Shown here: positions 1 to 5,550 of the stretch, in pieces
Layout of the letters: every line of letters begins with the position of its first letter
Numbering within the stretch: position 1 is the stretch's first letter
Assembly: GCA_002733155.1 (NCBI GenBank)
Contig: NVUO01000001.1
Span: forward strand, 4,605-12,278
DNA: 7,674 nt
Origin: Sulfurimonas sp.
Lineage (GTDB): Bacteria > Campylobacterota > Campylobacteria > Campylobacterales > Sulfurimonadaceae
Reading direction: 5' to 3'
Made by a program: the position numbers and the translations under genes
The notes under the pieces: generated by a model
What the model saw: the letters and a program-made list of their open reading frames with translations, nothing else
Database searches by the model: none
Told to the model about the DNA's origin: nothing

Positions 1-781
1 ACAAAATCTTGAAAATGCAATGAAAAAATATAAAGGCAGATATATTTTAATGGTAGAAGGTGGAATTCCGAGTGCCGATACTGAGCATTACTTAACTATA
101 GGTGGACATGGAAAAACAGGAAAAGCCTCTGCTATGGAAGCAGCAGAACATGCAGCTGCTGTTTTTGCTATTGGAACTTGTTCTGCTTTTGGTGGGGTTC
201 AAGCAGCTGCACCAAATCCATCCAATGCAGTTGCACTAAGTGAAGTAACTCACAAAACAGTAATTAATGTTCCAGGGTGTCCTCCAAGTGAGAAAAATAT
301 TGTTGGAACATTACTTCATTATCTTCTATATGGAACACTCCCTGCATTAGATGTTTTCAATAGACCAAAATGGGCATATAGACTTAGAATTCACGATTTG
401 TGTGAGAGAAGAGGACACTTTGATGCTGGTGAATTTGTAGAACAATTTGGTGATGCAGGTGCAAAAGATGGATATTGTCTTTATAAAGTAGGCTGTAAAG
501 GTCCATATACTTTTAACAACTGTTCAAAACAAAAATTTAATCAAGGAACTTCTTGGCCAGTTCAAGCTGGATTTGGATGTATTGGATGTTCAGAGCCTGA
601 TTTTTGGGATACTATGGGTACCGTAAATGAGCCAATTAAAGACAGACTATACAATACAACATTTGGTGGACTTGGCGCTGATGCAACAGCAGATAAGATA
701 GGTATAGGCTTATTAACAGCTACTGCAGTTGGTATTGCAGCACATGCAGTAGTCTCAGCAATAAAACCACCAAAAGAATAG
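1..781 (+). CDS. hydA: [NiFe] uptake hydrogenase small (iron-sulfur) subunit HydA, 5' partial
   Basis: Electron-transfer subunit of the periplasm-facing H2-oxidising hydrogenase; its three Fe-S clusters carry electrons from the NiFe site to the cytochrome b HydC. The reading frame is open from base 2, so the Met at 20 is internal: the family motif EGGIP follows it, and the Tat signal and the first CxxC cluster ligands lie before the window. Numbering from that Met: proximal-cluster Cys54 (GTCSAFGG) and Cys87 (PGCPPSEKN); distal-cluster His125, Cys128, Cys153, Cys159; medial-cluster Cys168, Cys187, Cys190. Gly59 stands where oxygen-tolerant enzymes carry a supernumerary Cys (GCVQ), so a standard oxygen-sensitive proximal cluster is expected. 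A hydrophobic C-terminal helix at about 226-248 with His242 is the membrane anchor. The His125-His242 spacing (117) equals that of the two functional histidines I recall for Wolinella HydA (188 and 305). The class resembles group 1b. The stop overlaps the hydB ribosome binding site. Confidence 0.96.
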   Translation, partial: QNLENAMKKYKGRYILMVEGGIPSADTEHYLTIGGHGKTGKASAMEAAEHAAAVFAIGTCSAFGGVQAAAPNPSNAVALSEVTHKTVINVPGCPPSEKNIVGTLLHYLLYGTLPALDVFNRPKWAYRLRIHDLCERRGHFDAGEFVEQFGDAGAKDGYCLYKVGCKGPYTFNNCSKQKFNQGTSWPVQAGFGCIGCSEPDFWDTMGTVNEPIKDRLYNTTFGGLGADATADKIGIGLLTATAVGIAAHAVVSAIKPPKE

Positions 782-791
782 GAGAATAGAT

Positions 792-2528
792 ATGTCAAAA
801 AGAATAATAGTAGATCCTATAACAAGGATAGAAGGTCATTTAAGAGCAGAAGTAATAGTTGATGATGATGGTGTTGTTCAAGATGCATTTGTTTCATCAA
901 CTCTATGGAGAGGTTTAGAAGTAATTGCAAAAGGGAGAGATCCTAGAAATGTACCTCTTATTATGCAAAGAATTTGTGGTGTATGTACCTATTCACACTA
1001 TTTAAAAAGTACAATGGCTATGGAAGATGCTTTAGGAATTAAAATTCCTTATAATGCTGAGTTGGTAAGATCGCTTATGGATCAAGCACTATTTTTACAC
1101 GATCATGTTGTTCATTTTTATCATCTTCACGGAGTAGATTGGATAGATATTGTTTCTGCATTAAGTGCTGATCCTGCTAAAGCAAGTAAGTTAGCATTTA
1201 AATATTGTGATAATCCTATTGGTACAGGTGAGAATCAATTGAAAAAAGTTCTTGAGACTGTTGGAAAATTTGCAAATAATCCTCAAGGGCTTGGACCATT
1301 TGCTAATGCTTATTGGGGACATGGAACATATCGTTTAACACCAGAACAAAACCTTATTGGGCTTTCTCATTATCTTAAAGCATTAGAAATGCAAAGAATG
1401 ATTGCTCAGATGCAAGCGATTTTCGGAGGTAAAAATCCACATCCACAAAGTTTAGTTATTGGTGGTGTTACTTGTGTTATGGATATGCTTGATCCTGCTC
1501 GCATGGGTGAGTTTATGGTTAAATTTAAAAAAGTTGCTGAATTTGTTAACAATGCTTACTATGCAGATATTGTTATGGCAGCAGAGATGTATAAAACAGA
1601 GGCCTCCGTTATGAAGCCTATGGGTGTTAAAAACTTTATGTCTTTTCAAAGTATGATGGTAGGTAGAAATGACTACTTATTTGATAGTGGAATTATCATG
1701 GATGGAGACCTTTCAAAAATATTTGATATTGACATCGATAAAATAACAGAAGAGGCAACTCACTCATGGTATATGGATGATGAAGCACTTCACCCTTATG
1801 ATGGAAAAACAGAGGGGAATTATACTGGTTTTGTTGATGGTGAGAGTATTGGACCGGATGGAACAATGATTCATACTAAAAACATTGACCCAAAAGGTAA
1901 ATATTCATGGATTAAATCTCCAAGATATGATGGGCATCCAATGGAAGTTGGTCCTCTTGCAGCAATCTTAGTAAGTTATGTTAAAGGCAATAGCAAAGTT
2001 GTTAAAATAGTAAATGATTTTCTTGAAAAAACGGGTCTTCCAGTTGCAGCACTATTTTCCACTTTAGGAAGAACAGCAGCAAGAATGCTTCAAGCAAAAT
2101 TGATTGCAGATCACGGTTTAGTGGCTTTTTATAACCTTATAGAAAATACAAAAGTGGATCAAGAAACATGTGCTACTTATACCATCGACAATACTAAAGA
2201 ATACAAAGGCGTAGGAATGGGTGATGTTCCTCGTGGTATGCTTTCTCACTGGGTAAGAATTAAAAATGGTGTAGTAGAAAACTATCAAGCCGTTGTTCCA
2301 TCAACATGGAATGCATCCCCAAGAGATGCAAAAGGAGTTAAAGGTCCTTATGAAGCAGACTTAATCGGACTTAAAATACTTGATTTGACACAACCATTGG
2401 AGATTATAAGAATTATTCACTCATATGATCCTTGTATTGCTTGTGCTGTTCATGTTATGGATACTAAAGGTAATAAGCTAAGTGAATATAAAGTTGACCC
2501 ACTCTATGGTGGCGTTTGTAGCGTATAA
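792..2528 (+). CDS. hydB: [NiFe] uptake hydrogenase large (catalytic) subunit HydB precursor
   Basis: Catalytic subunit holding the Ni-Fe(CN)2CO site that splits H2; it dimerises with HydA and is exported with it through the Tat system, using the HydA signal. The 578 residues are full length for the family. The N-terminal signature DPITRIEGH (8-16) is followed by the first ligand pair RICGVC with Cys62 and Cys65. The second pair lies in DPCIACAVH with Cys548 and Cys551. His554 is the expected cleavage point for the maturation protease HydD, leaving a 24-residue tail (555-578) to be removed; this is longer than the roughly 15 residues of E. coli HyaB and HybC and contains Cys577. The ATG at 792 is supported by AGGAG at 780-784, seven bases upstream and overlapping the hydA stop, which suggests translational coupling. 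hydC follows after 9 bp. Confidence 0.98.
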   Translation: MSKRIIVDPITRIEGHLRAEVIVDDDGVVQDAFVSSTLWRGLEVIAKGRDPRNVPLIMQRICGVCTYSHYLKSTMAMEDALGIKIPYNAELVRSLMDQALFLHDHVVHFYHLHGVDWIDIVSALSADPAKASKLAFKYCDNPIGTGENQLKKVLETVGKFANNPQGLGPFANAYWGHGTYRLTPEQNLIGLSHYLKALEMQRMIAQMQAIFGGKNPHPQSLVIGGVTCVMDMLDPARMGEFMVKFKKVAEFVNNAYYADIVMAAEMYKTEASVMKPMGVKNFMSFQSMMVGRNDYLFDSGIIMDGDLSKIFDIDIDKITEEATHSWYMDDEALHPYDGKTEGNYTGFVDGESIGPDGTMIHTKNIDPKGKYSWIKSPRYDGHPMEVGPLAAILVSYVKGNSKVVKIVNDFLEKTGLPVAALFSTLGRTAARMLQAKLIADHGLVAFYNLIENTKVDQETCATYTIDNTKEYKGVGMGDVPRGMLSHWVRIKNGVVENYQAVVPSTWNASPRDAKGVKGPYEADLIGLKILDLTQPLEIIRIIHSYDPCIACAVHVMDTKGNKLSEYKVDPLYGGVCSV

Positions 2529-2537
2529 GGAGCTAAA

Positions 2538-3239
2538 ATGGAAACCACTTACAAAGAAGTAGCACAAAACGATAATTGTGCAGAAAGAGAGGTTGAATTT
2601 AGTGCTGTTTATAGATGGCAGCACTGGGTAAGGGCTTTATCTATAGTTGTTTTGACGATTACTGGATTTTATATTGCCGTGCCATTTATAACACCTATTG
2701 CTAGTTCTCAACCAGATAATTTTATGCAAGCACTTTTTAGAAGCTGGCACATTATATTTGGTTTTGTACTTACTTCAGCTATTTTTTTTAAAAGCTATCT
2801 TTTTATTTTCGGAAGAAAGCATGAAATGGAAAGAGCTGCTATAAAAGATATTATAAATCCTAAAATTTGGGTTCAGCAAATTGGGTATTATCTACTAATA
2901 ACAAAACATCCAAAATTAAGTGGAGTATATAATCCTCTTCAATTTATGGCATATGTAGGATTTTATGTGATGATGTTTGTGCTTATAATAACTGGATTTG
3001 TGATGTATGCACATGTGTACCACGATGGATTTGCCGGATTAATTTATACTTCGATGAGAGAGCTTGAGGTTATGATGGGTGGTCTTGCTAATGTGAGAGC
3101 TATTCACCACATCACAATGTGGGGTGTTATTTTATTTGTGTTAGGACATGTTTACATGGCAGTTTATAATGCAGTATTTGTGAAAGAGGGAGCTATGGAT
3201 GCTATTTTCTCTGGAAATAAATGGCATAAAAAACATTAA
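2538..3239 (+). CDS. hydC: Hydrogenase cytochrome b subunit HydC (di-heme membrane anchor, quinone reductase)
   Basis: Membrane subunit that takes electrons from the distal Fe-S cluster of HydA and reduces menaquinone. In 233 residues I see four hydrophobic helices at about 32-54, 70-91, 135-158 and 190-213, the usual fold of Ni/Fe-hydrogenase b-type cytochromes. Likely heme ligands are His29 (WQHW), His71 (SWHIIFG), His190 (AIHHI) and His204 (LGHVYM). Their spacing (42, 119, 14) is identical to that of His25, His67, His186 and His200, the ligands I recall for Wolinella succinogenes HydC. There is no signal peptide. The N-terminus up to about residue 24 is polar and probably cytoplasmic. The ATG at 2538 is preceded by AAGGAG (2527-2532), overlapping the hydB stop. 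Presence of this subunit, rather than a soluble partner, marks the enzyme as a respiratory H2:quinone oxidoreductase. Confidence 0.96.
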   Translation: METTYKEVAQNDNCAEREVEFSAVYRWQHWVRALSIVVLTITGFYIAVPFITPIASSQPDNFMQALFRSWHIIFGFVLTSAIFFKSYLFIFGRKHEMERAAIKDIINPKIWVQQIGYYLLITKHPKLSGVYNPLQFMAYVGFYVMMFVLIITGFVMYAHVYHDGFAGLIYTSMRELEVMMGGLANVRAIHHITMWGVILFVLGHVYMAVYNAVFVKEGAMDAIFSGNKWHKKH

Positions 3240-3245
3240 TAAGTT

Positions 3246-3257
3246 AGGTCAGGTCAG
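3246..3257 (+). repeat. Short tandem repeat, AGGTC x2 plus AG
   Basis: AGGTCAGGTCAG lies 7 bases after the hydC stop. Two perfect copies of a 5-mer plus two bases may be chance. It could also be a direct-repeat binding half-site, but no matching second site is seen nearby. Confidence 0.35.
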
Positions 3258-3295
3258 TTTAATTTAATCGCTTATTGGAAACTTTAAGAAGGGAT

Positions 3296-3301
3296 AAAGG
3301 A
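3296..3301 (+). promoter_or_regulatory. Ribosome binding site fixing the TTG start of hydD
   Basis: AAAGGA followed by an 8-base spacer to TTG at 3310. It decides the start: no ATG or GTG lies in frame upstream near it, and the encoded MKILILGIGN is the canonical beginning of this protease family. Confidence 0.75.
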
Positions 3302-3309
3302 AAGAGAAT

Positions 3310-3873
3310 TTGAAAATTTTGATATTAGGCATAGGTAATATTATTTTTGGAGATGAGGGTATCGGTCCCCATTTAGCGAATTTTATAGAAGAGAAGTATC
3401 TATTTAATTCGAACGAACACAGTGTGAAAATTGTAGATGGTGGTACTTTAGCACAAAGGTTAATTCCGATTATCACAGACTATGACAGAGTTATACTTAT
3501 TGATTGTGTCAAAGTAGATGATGGAAGCATAGGCGATGTTTATAGTTTTGACTTTGAAAAAGTTCCAGATTATATAACTTGGAATGGTTCTGCACATGAA
3601 GTTGAAATGCTTCAAACACTTCAAATGATAGAGATGATGGGTGATTTACCACCTATAAGAATTGTAGGAGTAATACCTTATGTTATTGGTGAAAATAGTA
3701 CTTTTGAAATGACTAAAGAAATAGTTAATGCAAGTGAAACTATGGAAAGAACAATTATTGATTATCTTAAATCATTTGATATAGAAGTAACAGTAGTAGA
3801 TGAAAATTTAAAAATAACAGATGTGACTTCAATGACATATGTAAAAGGGATAGAATATGATACTGGAATATAA
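3310..3873 (+). CDS. hydD: HydB maturation endopeptidase HydD (HybD/HyaD family)
   Basis: Cytoplasmic protease that removes the C-terminal tail of the large subunit after His554 once nickel is in place, allowing the active site to close. The 187 residues begin with the family motif GIGNIIFGDEGIG (7-19), carrying Glu16. Asp65 (VILIDCV) and His96 (SAHEVE) complete the triad that corresponds to the nickel-sensing Glu16, Asp62 and His93 of E. coli HybD. The protein is somewhat longer than HybD, owing to a C-terminal extension of about 25 residues (from about 160) of unknown role. It starts at TTG, the weakest of the common start codons, 70 bp after hydC, which fits a catalytic maturation factor needed in smaller amounts than the structural subunits. 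Its 3' end overlaps hydE by 17 bp, and the hydE ribosome binding site (AAAAGGGA, 3843-3850) lies inside it. Confidence 0.95.
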   Translation: MKILILGIGNIIFGDEGIGPHLANFIEEKYLFNSNEHSVKIVDGGTLAQRLIPIITDYDRVILIDCVKVDDGSIGDVYSFDFEKVPDYITWNGSAHEVEMLQTLQMIEMMGDLPPIRIVGVIPYVIGENSTFEMTKEIVNASETMERTIIDYLKSFDIEVTVVDENLKITDVTSMTYVKGIEYDTGI

Positions 3874-5527
3874 ACTCGACTATCGTTCATCTTCCTTAGT
3901 CTATGAAAAGATTTTTTTAAGAACACTCAATGAGCTCTCCTTAAATGGAAATATATCCAAAGAATATTTTATTTTAAAACTTTTCATCGAAGCAGAGAGT
4001 AAAGAAAAACTAGAAGAGTTTGTAATGCTATTTACTAAAGCTCTTCCTCACTCTATTTTTTTACATGCAAGTAGTGTGTCAATGGTAGAAAAGATGCCTA
4101 CTGATAAATATATTTTAGAGAATCAAAAAAAATTGTCTATTCCATTTTGCCCAAAATGTCTCAGTGAGGTGATAGATGTAGAACATAAAAATTATTATAA
4201 TATTTTTACAGAGTGTGAAGTGTGTGGGTATGAAGCAGATGGAGAAAACAGAAGCTATAAAAAAGAGTTTGAAGAGACTGCTTTAAAGATAAAAGAGGGT
4301 AAAGTTATAGAACTCAATACGTTTTATACAAAATATTATGTAGGTAAGCCAAATAAAATTTGTAATGAGATATTTTTTGATATTGTAGCATATGATCTTG
4401 CAACGATTGAAAAATATACTAACTTTGAAAAAGAAGAGATTACTGCACTTGGTGCAATAGAAAAACCATTAGTAAAGCTCAAAAAAACATTGAAATTTAC
4501 TATGGACTTTGAAGATGTAGAGTCTGATCTTATTAGATTTAAAATAGCAGATGACTTCATATTGTATTTTTTAATGCAAGAGCTACATAAACTAGATATT
4601 GATATTATATTTATTACAAAAGAAAAAATTCCTTCTGAAAATAATTTACTTTTAATTGAGCCTAAAGAAGAGCTAGAGTCAATTGAAGTTGTTGTATCTA
4701 CAAATGATATTGCTATCGTAAGAGGTGAAAAAGGATTACCATCCTTTCCTGTTTCAGCAGAAGAAGTTAACCCTGGGCTAGGTTCATTTTATTCTGTTAT
4801 TAAGGAGCATAATATAGATGAAGATAGTATCGCTGGTATTTATTTAAGTAAAATATATAGCAACAATATTTTAGTCCAAAGTAAAAAATTTGGAGTTATA
4901 AAGTATCTCTCTCTTAATTTTGAATTTGATTCAATGAAAGATATATTGGAGAAAATAAGTGCTACAAATGAGAGTGGAGAGAAGATAATAAGAAACTTTA
5001 GAAAAAAATTCCCAGAGCATTTTAGTAAAATTAATGAAATTATTTTTAAAGAAAAAGAGTTTAATATTTATAAATTATGGGGTGTTATTGCTATGGTAAT
5101 AGATATTACAAAAGATACTAATCCTCTAAATGCAGCACATACGCTAGAAGAGAACGCTATGTTGTTTTTAGGAAAAAAAGGTCCGAGAATAGATTATAAA
5201 CTTTTAAATATAAAAGATAAAGTATCTTTGGATCCACTGATGACTATTAGAACAGCTATGAGTTTTAAGTTGGCTGGTGTTGATAATTTAACACTCTGTT
5301 ATGGAGTTATTGAAAGTTTTTTAGAATTTCTTGCTAATGAATTTGATGATATAAAACAACATATGAATGTTAATGCTATAGTAGTTACAGGATCGCTACT
5401 TGGGAATAAACATCTTTTTTCAAAATTAAGTAGAGAAATCTCAGTAAATCATAATATTTACTTCAACAACGAGCTTCCAGTAGATGGAAGAAATATGTTT
5501 TACGGTGGAGTATCGTTAGATAAATAA
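3857..5527 (+). CDS. hydE: HydE, hydrogenase maturation-associated protein; degenerate HypF-like paralogue
   Basis: The position after hydD matches hydE of Wolinella and Helicobacter, where the gene is reported to be needed for hydrogenase activity; it is unrelated to the radical-SAM HydE of [FeFe] enzymes. Reading it against HypF next door shows collinear similarity. Residues 4-79 resemble the HypF acylphosphatase domain (EYKLDY against SYKLNI; then a similar GNIS-to-FIEA stretch), but GVGFRP and its Arg and Asn are absent. Cys98, Cys101, Cys120 and Cys123 (CPKC-x18-CEVC) match the first HypF zinc finger; the second is missing. Residues 136-300 resemble YrdC (KPLVKLKKT, then FLMQELHKLDIDIIFIT). 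Residues 301-556 resemble pieces of the Kae1-like domain (YKLWGVIAMV 405-414; VVTGSLLGNKH 509-519; ELPVDG), with the HHxAH metal block and FDGTGYGD lost. Length is 556 against about 750. ATG 3857 has AAAAGGGA six bases upstream. The family name is fairly sure; the HypF kinship is my reading by eye. A structural or scaffolding role in maturation is inferred. Confidence 0.85.
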   Translation: MILEYKLDYRSSSLVYEKIFLRTLNELSLNGNISKEYFILKLFIEAESKEKLEEFVMLFTKALPHSIFLHASSVSMVEKMPTDKYILENQKKLSIPFCPKCLSEVIDVEHKNYYNIFTECEVCGYEADGENRSYKKEFEETALKIKEGKVIELNTFYTKYYVGKPNKICNEIFFDIVAYDLATIEKYTNFEKEEITALGAIEKPLVKLKKTLKFTMDFEDVESDLIRFKIADDFILYFLMQELHKLDIDIIFITKEKIPSENNLLLIEPKEELESIEVVVSTNDIAIVRGEKGLPSFPVSAEEVNPGLGSFYSVIKEHNIDEDSIAGIYLSKIYSNNILVQSKKFGVIKYLSLNFEFDSMKDILEKISATNESGEKIIRNFRKKFPEHFSKINEIIFKEKEFNIYKLWGVIAMVIDITKDTNPLNAAHTLEENAMLFLGKKGPRIDYKLLNIKDKVSLDPLMTIRTAMSFKLAGVDNLTLCYGVIESFLEFLANEFDDIKQHMNVNAIVVTGSLLGNKHLFSKLSREISVNHNIYFNNELPVDGRNMFYGGVSLDK

Positions 5528-5550
5528 TGTTTCTAAGGAATTTTCTATAA
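5527..5550 (+). other. Seven-codon ORF linking hydE stop to hypF start
   Basis: ATG at 5527 shares its A with the hydE TAA stop (TAATG) and opens MFLRNFL, ending at TAA 5548-5550. That stop overlaps the proposed hypF ATA start (ATAA). It may be a chance ORF, a coupling peptide that delivers ribosomes to hypF, or the true hypF start if one T is missing from the TTTT at 5541-5544 or if ribosomes slip -1 there. Its own Shine-Dalgarno is poor: GGTGGAG ends at 5510, 16 bases away. Confidence 0.35.
5535..5540 (+). promoter_or_regulatory. Ribosome binding site of hypF, pointing to an ATA start
   Basis: AAGGAA lies 6 bases before ATA at 5547 (7 if AAGGA is counted as the core), an optimal distance. 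The frame of hypF has a TAG at 5517-5519 and no ATG, GTG or TTG between it and the essential GVGFRP motif, so this site is the main evidence for the start. Confidence 0.6.

Larger units (their letters stand above)
3240..3309 (+). other. 70-bp hydC-hydD intergenic gap
   Basis: The only sizeable gap in the operon; the other junctions are 10 to 19 bp apart or overlap. It contains a tandem AGGTC repeat, an AT-rich middle (about 3258-3268) and the hydD ribosome binding site at its end. A 6-bp inverted pair AATAAG (3238-3243) / CTTATT (3271-3276) flanks a 27-base loop, too weak and without a T-run to be called a terminator. I see no small ORF and no confident -35/-10 pair. It could hold an internal promoter or an RNA processing site separating structural from maturation genes, but that is only inferred from its position. 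Confidence 0.5.

Noticed and set aside
20..781. hydA as a complete gene starting at ATG 20
   Set aside because: The frame is open upstream to the window edge, and small subunits need a Tat signal and an N-terminal CxxC before the EGGIP motif; the gene is cut by the window.
562..798. Minus-strand ORF of 78 codons over the end of hydA
   Set aside because: It lies opposite strongly conserved hydA sequence, has no family motif and no sensible neighbour on that strand; it is a shadow of the real gene.
1452..1649. Minus-strand ORF of 65 codons within hydB
   Set aside because: Low-complexity His/Asn-rich shadow of hydB codons; no independent support.
3238..3276. Inverted pair AATAAG/CTTATT after hydC as a terminator
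   Set aside because: Six AT-rich pairs with a 27-base loop and no following T-run; too weak for intrinsic termination, and the genes downstream belong to the same pathway.
3264..3476. Minus-strand ORF over the hydC-hydD gap and start of hydD
   Set aside because: Mostly opposite the conserved protease N-terminus; no motif and no clear ribosome binding site.
4336..4560. Minus-strand ORF of 74 codons within hydE
   Set aside because: It lies entirely inside hydE on the opposite strand, in AT-rich sequence where stop-free stretches of this length arise readily; no recognisable product.
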